This document shows, in pieces, positions 13,101 through 24,893 of a stretch of 64,000 bases of DNA. The notes beneath the pieces are model-generated. The model was not told the DNA's origin and did not search any database. It saw only the letters and a list, made by a program, of their open reading frames with translations. How positions within the stretch are numbered: the first letter of the stretch is position 1; every line of letters starts with the position of its first letter. The stretch comes from Batillaria attramentaria (Eukaryota; Mollusca; Gastropoda; Batillariidae): assembly GCA_018292915.2 (NCBI GenBank), contig JACVVK020000206.1, positions 236,501 through 300,500 on the forward strand. Direction: 5' to 3'. Made by a program: the position numbers and the translations under genes.

Positions 13101-16100
13101 ATTAACGAAAAACAAAAGGAGGACTGGCACAGTTTGAACGAGGCTGCCATTTCGTGGTTTGACTAGGCTGTTCTTTCTCAGCACTATCATTCTTCTCATT
13201 TCACTTACCGGGTACTGCTCATAAGAGAAATAGCTGACAAATGTCTGAATCTATGAGACAATCCAATCCAGTCCAGATTTCCTATAAAAAGCACAGAGGT
13301 ACTCCATGAGAACAGTTTGTGTTTGTTATGCTTAGAAATTATTGCAGAAAAAAAGGAGAAGGCAGAATTTGATGGCAGTTTTCTTTCCAGGTTAAACAGG
13401 TCTAGTTTGATGCAATTTTGATCATGGAATGGCATGTAGGGTGAAACATTTATTATGACGTCACTGGGATTCAGTCATTGAGAATGTTTGTGCTCTTTTG
13501 CAGATGATGTGCCGCTCAGCGTTTCTCCTGGCTTCAAGGATGGCTGTCTTGAAGACAACTACTACGTCTTGGAGGAGATTGGCAGGTAAGCTACAGGAAG
13601 ATGTGGTCAGCGGTTGACCCTAAAAGGGCACAACAGGGCCCATGTAAACTAAACCAACATTTAAACAGTCACTAGAATGCCACTGGGGATGTTAGTGAGA
13701 GATGGGATGGAGTGTGTATGGACTTTTCTTCGTGCACAGATACCATCTTGAACTGTGACACTGTAGGAAATCAGTTTTGTTGCTCTGTTTGATTTTTTTC
13801 TTTCTTTTTCTGTGTGTGTGTGTGTGTGTGTTGTTTTGGTTTGTTTCTTTGTTTCGGGGGGAGGTGGTCATTTGGTTTTTGCATTTTGTTGGTTTTGTTG
13901 TTTGTTGTTTGTTTTTTTTTCTTGGGGGGGGGGGGGGGGGGGGAAGAGGCTGAATTTTTAAAAGATTTTTTTGCTGTAGCCTTGCTTGGGCAGTGTGCTA
14001 CTTTTGAATCGACATTGCTTGTTTTATAGAAATTAATGATTGTTTCCCTCCAGAACTGTACAGAAGTATTTCAATTTTCAGAGGGCGACACGGTGTAGTC
14101 AGGCGGGTGATCGAAAAGTCCTCTGGTCAGGAATTTGCGGCAAAATTCATCCAGGTCAGGGATGCCGCCGACAAAGAGTTCTTCCGCTCCGAGCTGGACA
14201 TGCTGCAGAAACAAAAACACAAGAACATCGTGTCCGTCCATGACGCCTATGAGACACCTCGTCAGCTGATCATTGTCACAGAACTGTATCCACAGCTGAG
14301 TGTCAATGCTGCATGGCATGCATGTTTACGGAAGTTACCTGCTGTGGAATGTTCGTGTGCAAAGCTTGCCTTTTCAACTGACTTAGTGACTGGTTGAACA
14401 GACTGTGCACGACCTAGTGGTCATACTGAAGCTATGCTGTTCTTTGAAGTGAAGTGATTTGCGTGTCTGGTCTTGCTGACTAACTGCATGCCAAAACGAC
14501 CAGCTAAAACCAGATGCAGTGGCAGTGAAACCAACTAGTATGTGTGGAATAGCAGGTCCAAAACATCTGTAGTGTGCTGTGTATTTGAGCATGTATGACT
14601 GACTGCTTGCCAAAACGAGCAGCAGAAACCAGATGCAGCACAGCTGAATGGCAGTCAAACCAACTAGTATGTGTGGAACAGCAGTTCATGAAGTCTATGG
14701 TGTGCTGTGTAGCTGAGTTTGCATGACTGCCAGGCATATAGAAGCTTTTACAACTTAATCTGCCAGATTTGTTGTGGACTGTGTTGACCTTGCAGTGCTG
14801 ATGTCTTGGGGGAAAAGAGGTTTCAGCAGCAGGAGAATCTCACAAAACATGACGGCTAAACTGACTATAATACAGAGGCAGCCAGCAATATGTTTGAAGT
14901 CTGAGCTCAGTGAAGCCAGTTCCTCAGTTGAAAATGAAATAATGAGATTTATTTCTTGAAATCTAAGCTGTTTGGGATGACAGTTCTGATTAGATGGTTA
15001 TGAATCACATTTTTAATGTTGAAGAGGAGGACTGATTATTACAATTCTAGAGCACGCCTGGAATCGCAAGTTGTATTTACCAGACCTTTGTGTATGTTTG
15101 TGCTTGGCTCGTTATCCAGGACACACCAAGGCATTTCCATGTCCACATTCACACGTGTACTACAATTCTGTAGCATTCACTTTCATGGCAACAGTTAGTC
15201 CTGCAACACAACAGATAAAAAGTTGTGCTTACGCAGAACCAGACAAGCACATGACTCAGCCACTTACTTGGATTCCTCAATCACTGCCTCCGCAATATGA
15301 TATGTTTAAATAATAATGCACAATGTTACAATAGATCTTTGAAATTTTTATTTTAGTTTGGTGTTGGTTTGTCAATGGTAAAAATTAAACAAAGTGACCT
15401 GAAGGATTTTTGTTGTTGTTAAAACACAAAAATCATTTTTATACATGTGCATGTGCACAATATTCAGAGGTATATGATTATTTATACAAGTTATACATTA
15501 TTTTATAAAGCTTTATGAGTATTATAATTATATTATCAGAGTGACCAGTGGAAGATATACTATACACTACGCATGGATATATGTGTTTTTTGTATTAAAC
15601 AAGTTTTGCATTTGCGCTTGACTAATGTTGATTGCAGATGGAATGTTTGCTTAGTCATTTTTTTATTTTGTATTTTTTTGGTCTCATTATTAAGGTTGTT
15701 TTTTTTTTATCTTACCTGTGATTTGGTGTACAAGGTATGAGGTGAATAAAGACAACATAAATGGAGAATATATATTTACCTGTTTAGATCTTATTTATAC
15801 TGGATTTTAAATGTTTGTTTTACCGTTTAGCATTTTGAATTTTCAAATGTGTTTGACAGTTGTTTACAAACAAAAATTTTTACAATAAAAGGTTTTCATC
15901 TTGATTTTGCTCGTTTCCCTCAGTGTTTGTGTATTTGTTGTTGGTTGTCAAACACCATGCACTTTAGCATGCTCGGAGTGAACCCCAACCTGCATGCTAC
16001 ACATATAGTGTTGCAATGTCTATGTAACTGTATGGTACAGTCAAACCTGTGTAAGGCGGTCACCCAAGGGACTGGGTCAAACTGACCACCTTAGACAGGT

Positions 16101-19100
16101 GACCGGGTTATCCAGGGTGTCATGTCAACAGCTAGTATGTCAGGGGATCCTCTGGGGTGACCAGGTTAGACAGTGGTTTGGCTTAAACAGGTGACCGCCT
16201 TGGCAGGTTCGACTGTACATGTATTTGTGATGCGTGCGCATTCCAACGTGCATGTCTGAAGTGATCCTCCAAGGGCCGGGGTAAAAATGTCGTTTGAAAA
16301 CAACCTGCCACTTCAACAGTACAGGGCCAGAAAAAGTCTAGGGTGAGTGATCCCAAGGCCAACATAAGTAATGTATAGATCATTGCTAACAAAGGTTGAC
16401 TGTCTGTGTGTGCGTGTGTGCAACATCTCTGGTAATGCATGTTCTACTAGGATCGGGGGGGGGGGAGATAAGGGGTTAGAGTGTCCCATTGTGTCCCATT
16501 GTAACTGTGGCTGTTATGAGCCAGAGGTCATCATGCCAATGGCTGTACATAAGTATACATGTAAATGGACCTTGACCCATGGTCAGTCTGCCTGGTGGCG
16601 AGCTGCTGGACCGAGTGGTGAGCTACGGGAACTGGACGGAGGGGAAGGCCGCGGGCGTGGTCAAACAGTTGCTGGAAACCCTACAACACGTTCACTCTTC
16701 TGGAGTCATACACCTGGACATAAAGGTGAGTGGATGCTGCTCATTTGTATCTTCAGCTTTCTAGCCCATCATCTGCTTAGAACTTAACAATACCCCGCTG
16801 CATGTGCTACACCCGCCTGTCTTACAGGTATAAACAGAAATCTAGTTGATTTGCGATGTCAGACGGTGATTTTTTTTTTTTTTTTTTTATCTTTTGGTTT
16901 CACTGACTGCTTGTGGGAAGCATGCAGGAAGATCTCATCTGCCTTGCTGCAGATTTCACACTCATTCGTGTTACAGCTAAGGAAAATAAAATCTAGCCTC
17001 CAATGTTCTGTCATAACTGTACACTCTACCTAAATAGAAGTGCATACCATTGTCAAATGTGTCTACAGTTACTGATACATAATGACCAACCATGAAAATG
17101 TATATATTTCTGTGTGCCCATACCTAAAACAAGGACAAATAACAAAAAAATTAAAATCTTGCCTCCGAGATCGCTGCATTGATTGTGTCTCACCGTGGTG
17201 TCTCCGTGTCTGTGTCCACAGCCATCCAATCTGTTGCTGTCTGGAGACAGTTTAGACAGCACCAAGCTGATTGACTTTGGGTTCGCACGGAAGCCGTCTC
17301 CCTCTCAGGACACCTTCTTGAACCACGGTACACCAGGCTTTGCTTCACCAGAAGCTCTGGATGTCCGACCTGTCACTGCAGCTTCTGATGTCTGGGGTGT
17401 TGGCGTGCTGGCCTACATCTTGTGAGCGGCATTCTTTTCTGGTCTAAAAGTGGGGAGGAACCCGCCGTTATCTAGAAGAAAAGGCCTGAGTGCATTACAA
17501 ATCCATACAAATTTTTCCAGAGAATGATGGAATTTGTATGAGTTAGGCCTGCTTCAGTATATCGTGTAAAGTGAAACTGGTTACACAGTGACCTTTTTTT
17601 TTTCTTCTTTTTTTTTTTTCTTCTTTTTTTTTTGGGGGGGGGGGGGGGGGGGGCTCACATTCCTTCATCACATTTTGTAAACAGAACATCAGAAATTATA
17701 AAAATGTTTGGGGGAGGGAGGGGGACCCTGAAGGCCTCAATGTCATTGTCTATCTGTCTGTCTGTCTGTCTCTGGTTTACCGTTGTAGCTGTGACACACG
17801 CACACCTGTAAGTCGTTCTCTTTCCTTCTTCAGGCTTGGTGGGCAGTCACCGTTCCAGGCAGACAGCATCTCGGAAACTCTGAAGAAAACTCAAGCCTGT
17901 GAATGGTCTTTTGATGTGTGCAAGCCATTGGCTGCCATTTCACAGGATGCCAAAGACTTCATTTCCAAGATACTCAGAAAGAACGCAGAGTACGTAGACA
18001 GACACACTTAGACTAAGCACTTCCCAAACCTGGCACGTTCAGTGTTAGTCTTATATGTGCAGCACATACAAGGCTTGCTGCCAAAGCGTTGATAAAAGAC
18101 AGACAATATTATTTTCTGTTTAGTGGCCACTTTTTCATCCGTTAAAAATTGGTTCATAGGCAGGCGAACACATTTTCAGTGTTTTCAATACAATTTTTGC
18201 TGGTTTTTGAAGTTAACATCTTGTGATGATATTTTAGTGAGCGACCAACAGTGGATGAGTGCCTTGCCCACCCCTGGCTGAAGAAGACCGACGGAGGTTC
18301 CAAGATTGATGTCAGCATCATCAAGTCGTTCCAAGATAGAGACAAGGCTCAGGTACAGAGGCACAAGACTGCAACATTTATCATCTTGGTATAATGGTGG
18401 CTTAGCTCTAGTTTGAGAACAGATGTGTAAAATGTGTCATTCAGAGCTTTTGTGAAAATCAGCTTACACCAACATTATAAAGTTATTTCTTTGTGAATAA
18501 ATCTATATATGTACACAAGTTGTGTTATAACCTGCCAAGATTCTGGTTATGAATGATATGTACAGACATTAATGTTTTGGATGAATGTTTTTCTTTGCAG
18601 TGGTAAGGTACAATGTACTTGAGCAAACATACACAGGCTTTGAACCTTGACTGGTTTGATCACACAGCAGTAGTAATGAGGTGGGGTTCCTAGTAAGGTT
18701 GGATTCCTTCTAATCATTTCAAATGACTTCTGTTGAAATTAGCCAATTTTGTTTTGTTTATTGTAGCGGCAGGCAACAGCAGCCCGATCTGTAGCCTTTG
18801 TGCGCACCCTTCAACGCCAGATGACCGGCACCGACGCAGCAGAGAAGGCCCTGCGCCCAGCTCTCGATCCCAAAACTGGTGCTGTCAGCTTCCCTGATAC
18901 TGAGGCATATGGAGAATTCCTTGACTCAGAATCTTGGTATGGCTTTAATATCTCTCAGTCTGGTGGTTTTCTTTTTGCTTGAAGAAGAGGAAGATAAGTC
19001 ATCAGTTATGCCTGTGCATAAATTATTATACACTGTAAGATTTGGCTTGTCCTAAAAGAAACCATACAAGAGGAATCTGGCCTGCTCATCATTGATAATT

Positions 19101-22100
19101 CATGTCACAAGTAAATAATTACCTGGGTCATGCCAGGTACTTGCAAAGCTATATATGTACATGATATATTCAGGTACGAGTGGCAGTCTCGCTACGGCCA
19201 GGGTCCTGATTCCGGTCTCCTGCCCCTGAAGGACCCCGAGTACACTGTGCGTGTGCGGGGATATCGGCGCTCGGCAGGATCTGTGGATGACTCGTCCGCA
19301 CCTCTTGATGTGGATGAGGAAATCAGTGCTGCAGAGAGAGAAAGGTAAAGATGACTTGATGTAAAGATTTCTTGAGGGGTGTGTTCAAGCAGTGGAACAC
19401 AGTGACAGAGAGTCTGAATGTTTACAAATGTTTTGGTCTACGGACCACTCATGCCTGCATATGGTTGTTGAACAGTTGTGTATGTGTTCTCTCCATGTTG
19501 TCTCATTGAGATATTTTTCTTTAGTTCAACAATCCCTCCCCCCCCCCTTCCCCCCCCCCCCCCCCAAAAAAAAAAGAAAAAGAAAAGATAAAATGAATTA
19601 AATAAATAAACGTATGTATATGTGTGTGTGCTCTTCTATTTTTTATTTTTTTTTATTTTAGTTGTTCTTACGCAGTGTACATTGAGTTGAGTGAATGGGT
19701 TTTTTGTGCTTTTTTTAGGTTTTAGATTGTAAGGCGCCTAGAGCTCGTTCCACGGGGATAGGCGCCCTATAAATATTATTATTATTATTATTATATATTT
19801 CATAACCTTTGTGTGTCAGGTACAAGATGATGAAGGAGCGCCGGCTGATGGCAGACATCGACAAGGAGGAGATCCCACCATCACTCGAGAAGGAACTTCA
19901 GTGGCTGGAGGAACGGAAACAGGCCAGGAAGGCGCGGGAACCACAGCGACAGGATAGTGTGGATTCCAGGCGCTCTTCTGTCTCAGGAGACACAGATGGT
20001 AAAGGCAGGCTAAGGAAAATTGCATGCACCACAGTTTAACTAAAATCACGTCCATCCTTTCTTTTGTTTTCTTTGTTTGTGTTTCAGGAGTGCGAGACAG
20101 AGGTAAGAGGTGGTTGGGGGGGGGGGGGGTAGAAATGTGCAATTTTTTCAAATGTGTGCAGAGACTTGAGGTATGCATAGCATGGCGGGTGGGTGTTTGG
20201 GATTTTAACGTCCTTCTCCACCACGTAAGGGTGATGTCAAAGACGGGGCAACAAGAAAAAGGCCAGTACAAATACTTGGCACCAGCTGGGATGCGACCTC
20301 ATGACCCGAGCATTGAAGGTCCAACGTTCTACCATTTGGCTATCCCGGCTCCCCAACATAGCATGGTAAAAGACAGCTTGCCTGTCAAGGTTATCTAACA
20401 GTTTATTTGAACAAAGTTGATTTGAAATCAGCACGTTGGTATTAAAGTGCCATAGTACAGCATGGAAGAAGCAGGGTGGGTGGGTGTGGGTGGGTGTTTG
20501 GGGGTTTAACGTCCTTTTCCACCACATACGGGTGATCTCAAAGACGGGGCAACGATGAAAAAGCCAGCACAAATATTTGGCCCCAGCCGGGATCGAACTC
20601 ATGACCCGAGCATTAGAAGTTCAACGCTCTACCATTCAACCACCCCGGCTCCCCGGAAGAAGCAGAACGCCACAGGCCTGTGTACAGCTTTAACCTAGAG
20701 GTTTGCTGCTGATGGTTTTCCCTTTCATGGAAGCAGCTATCGTGTCTGCAGTGTTTCAGTCACATTCAACATGTGAGTGATTTCTTCTTTTTTTACAATT
20801 TATTGTTTTGTTTTGTTTTTTTAACCAGTGTCAGGTCCCATACCAGTGTTCCGACAGCGTCTGCAGGATCTGTCATTCGAGACAGGGGACACAATCACCA
20901 TGTACTGCGCGCTGGAAGGCCCACCGCCGTACTCCACCGTCTGGTACAAGAATGAGGAACTGCTGTCCGATGGCAGTCGCGTGAAGCAGGAGTTGTCTGA
21001 GGATGGGCAGGCAACTCTCACCATCACTGCCGCCAAGCCTTACGACGCTGGAGTCTACAAGTGTGTGGCACGAAGCAAGGCTGGCCGAGCTTCTACAAGG
21101 ATGAGGCTGTTGTTGGGAGGTTAGTACAGTGTTTGTCATATGCTGTCTTACTGGGTTCAGTAGCTGTTTTATTTAAGGCAGAGAGGATGTTAGTGGCTAT
21201 ATGGCTGAGGTAGAAAAGAGCACACTCTGAAATGTCAAAAAAGACATAGGGAGAGATAACTTTTTTTTTTTTTTTTTTTTTTGTTCTCTTACATCTGCAC
21301 TGTTAAAAAGACATAATGACAGATTTGTTGCTTTTTTTTTATTCTTTTAGATCTTAGATCCTAAATCAGGTTTAAACACATATGACATGATCTCTTTATT
21401 CCTTTACTGTCTTTATTTAGCCTACACAGATGCAGTGTGTTGTATACAGGACCACAGCACAATTCACATACGCTGGTACACTTTAATGTACATTTGAAGG
21501 TGCACATGCTGTACCATTTTGAAGATGATTTACGTGCATGTACCATCATACATTGGCATCACATTTGTTTGTGTGTGTCAGATGTCCCCGAGCGGCCAGG
21601 CCGTCCAGTTGTGTTAGAGCTGGGGTCAGAAGAGGCCATCCTCATCTGGGAATCCCCTCGCTCTGACGGCAACTGTCCCATTATGTACTACAGGGTCGAC
21701 TTCAAGGCCAGAGGTGAGCATGAAGCCTGCCTTGTGAAGTACAATTTTATTTTACATTTGCTGGGGAGAAGAAATCCAGTTTTAAAGAATGAAAACAAGT
21801 CTGTTTAGTTTCTGTTCTGGTATGTCATCACTTTGATGGCACCCTTCCACCACACTCTTCGGCTTCACTCGTCGCCTGTCAACCGTCATGAACCGTCTGG
21901 TCATCACCTGAGAGGCTTCTCAAAATTCCCAAACACAATTTGAAATCTTTTGGCGAGCACTCTTTCAGTTTCGTCACACCAACCGTATGGAACTCCCTGC
22001 CTGTGACTCTGAGAAATGCGCCCACTCTGTGTTTAAGAGCAATCTTAAAACGTTCCTATTTTGCAAAGCCTTCCAGTACTTTTCTGTGTAACTTGTCAGT

Positions 22101-22482
22101 TTCACCAGTGTACATGTGTCTGTAAAATGTGTGTGAATGTTGGTGATTGATTGGCGCATTGAGTTTTATTCTACAGAAATGCACCCTACAAAATTAATAC
22201 CATTTATTTTTATTTTATCATTTTAAAGTATGTGATTTTCTCTGTGGTTCTCAGGGGACAGCAGATGGACCACAGCCGTGTACACTCCACTGGAGACTTG
22301 TCTTGTCTGTGGCCTGAAGCCTGGGACATCATACCGCTTCCGCGTGTCTGCTACCAACTTGCTGGGTCGTGGGCCTTTCAGCTGGTCCACTGTGGAAGTC
22401 ACCACCAAGAAACAAGGTTAGTGCCTACACACATGCTCACTCACGTACAGATGCATGGACACCCCACACACGTGCGTGCACG

Positions 22483-22572
<90 letters not shown>

Positions 22573-22698
22573 TCAGTTCCAATTGATCAGGCTTTTGAAT
22601 GGGGACACTACAAAATACTGCACGTAACACAATGTTATCAATGCTTGAAATACAGAAACACATAAAAACAGCACTGGGCAATGCATGAGCATAAGCTC

Positions 22699-22766
<68 letters not shown>

Positions 22767-24838
22767 CTTATAAGATTTTGGGTGTGCAGTACTGGGGTAC
22801 ATTGACTTGTATCTGTGACATTCATCCTGTCCCATGGAAAAATATACAAATCATTGTGGCATTGCTGCATATTGCAGGATCTGTGAAAGGCGTGTTGCTC
22901 GGCGGCGTAAATCTGGACGTGCTAAAGGCCAGACAAGAGGAGGGCAAACAGACAGCGAGCAAGCAGAGAGACACTGAGCCAGCGGAAGAACCAGCACCCA
23001 TTGACACGACAGAACCAATTCTGCAGACGTCTGCTATCGACACAGAATATGTTGTTGGAGGCGCACTGTGGAAGTAAGTCTGACTTGTTGCTGTTTAACT
23101 TTGGTGAAAAGTGCTATTCTCACATGCACACGCACGCACGCACACACATTCAGGAACTTGTGAGCAGGCTTTTGAAACTGACACCAACATGGAGGTAATG
23201 TTTGTGGTCTTGATTTGCTGGCTATTTTTAAAATAAATGCAGTAAATGAAAAGCAAATAAATAAGTACACCACAAAAACACTACACACTTTGTAATACGC
23301 ATGTGATTTGCCTTCCAGCACACAATAAAGACTGTGTCCTTTGCAGAAGATGTTTGTGTATAAGATATGTCAAAGATGGGGGCCATCGTGTCAATCACAA
23401 ACACACCAAAAAGCTTATTTCCTGTGGTCGTTTGGTATAACAGAGTCATGAATGCATGCGTTCAGCTCATACAAGCCATAAAACAAAAACAAAAACAACA
23501 ACAGCAAAACATCTGCCATACATGTACATGGACTACTTGCCTGTTGCTGACAGGGGCAAGTTTGGTGAGCTGAAGGAATGCACCAGCAAGAAAACATCCA
23601 AGCACTGCCTGGTCAAAGTGGTGCCAGCCAGCGTAGAGGATCGCCTGCGTGAGTTCAACATTCTCAAGAGCCTGAGGCACGAGACCATCGTGCTGCTCCT
23701 GTCTGCCTTCAACACGGACTCGGCTCTCTACCTGGTGTTTGAGGGCTTGCCAGGGGAGCACGTCATGCAAAGACTGTCACTGAGGAGGCGTTACTCTGAA
23801 GACAACGTCGCCTACATCATCCGCCAGGTACGCTGAGGTTGCAAACTTATAGCCCTTGGCTTTACCAATATGGCTATACATGTAATGTATAACAATGCAT
23901 TTTAAGCATGTCAACACAGTACTATACTATTTTCATCCCTTTGAATTCTTTTGTTTCTTATCTTGAATTCATTTCAATTTTATTATTTTTATTTGTGGGT
24001 TTCTGTTTGTAATTCTTGCATACATGCAGTGCTTTAGCTTGTAACTCATCACTTGTTTAGCCACAGTCAAATGAATGTGAATGTGATCTGTTTCCTTTTT
24101 AGAGCGTTTGACTCACTGTAAGGCACCTAGAGCATGTCCGTCAGCATAAATGATTATTATTATAAATGTTATCATAAATGTTATTATATTATGAATGTGT
24201 TTGTCCAGGTGCTGTATGCCCTCCAGTACCTGCACCGTAACAACCTGGTGCACCTCAACCTGCAGCCCGCCTCACTGCTGCTGACCGGCCCGCGCGGCCT
24301 GGACATCAAACTGACAGACTTCTCTCTCGCCCAGGCCCTGCCCGCACCCGAGGGTATGGCTGTTCCACGCAAGGGATACCCGGATTTCATCGGTGGGTGC
24401 TGTGTTTGTGTTTGGCTTGGGCAGTGACAGTATGCTCATCCCATGTGTCAGATCATGGTTTACATGAGAAGTACCCACAGTATAGACTATATTTACTTCC
24501 CGTTGATTATTTTCTGTTGTTTCTTACAGCTCCTGAGGTGGTGGTGAAGGAGAAGGTGACATTAGCGGCAGATGTCTGGGGAGTTGGTACTCTTACTTTC
24601 TTGTTGTAAGTGCTGTGAATAGTTTTACATGTAATTTCATCTACTGTCAATATTTTTACAAATAATTTCAAGAAAAAAATAAAGCTTATAAATTAAAGAC
24701 CTAATACAAATTTGAAGAAAGCAACGGTACCCCAACCCCCACTGAAGAAAAGCAACAACATAAAGTTCCCCCCTCCCCCCACACCCCAAAACAAAACAAA
24801 AACAAACAAAAAAACAAAACAAAAACGTGCGCGCGCGT

Positions 24839-24893
<55 letters not shown>

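Larger units (their letters stand above)
13504..18352 (+). other. Protein kinase domain 1 (catalytic residues intact)
   Basis: Six exons: 13504-13585, 14082-14285, 16587-16725, 17222-17421, 17834-17989 and 18238-18352. The Gly loop is EIGRGRHGVV, the VAIK-type Lys is in FAAKFI, the helix-C Glu is in FRSELDML, the catalytic loop is HLDIKPSNLLL (Asp and Asn present; the usual Arg is Leu), the metal-binding motif is LIDFGFA and the APE-like motif is FASPEAL. YETPRQLIIVTEL and GELLDR are typical of the titin/MLCK family. The ERPTVDECLAHPWL motif closes the domain. The 2.3 kb second intron (14286-16586) shows minor-spliceosome signals. Confidence 0.87.

Noticed and set aside
14286..14397. Read-through extension of the kinase 1 exon
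   Set aside because: The residues after TEL do not fit a kinase; splicing to 16587 gives the expected GGELLDR segment.
22418..22870. Long Cys-Val or Thr-His ORFs
   Set aside because: Translations of (GT)n/(CA)n microsatellites; the same applies at 991-1072, 24820-24960, 51388-52101 and 55495-55839.
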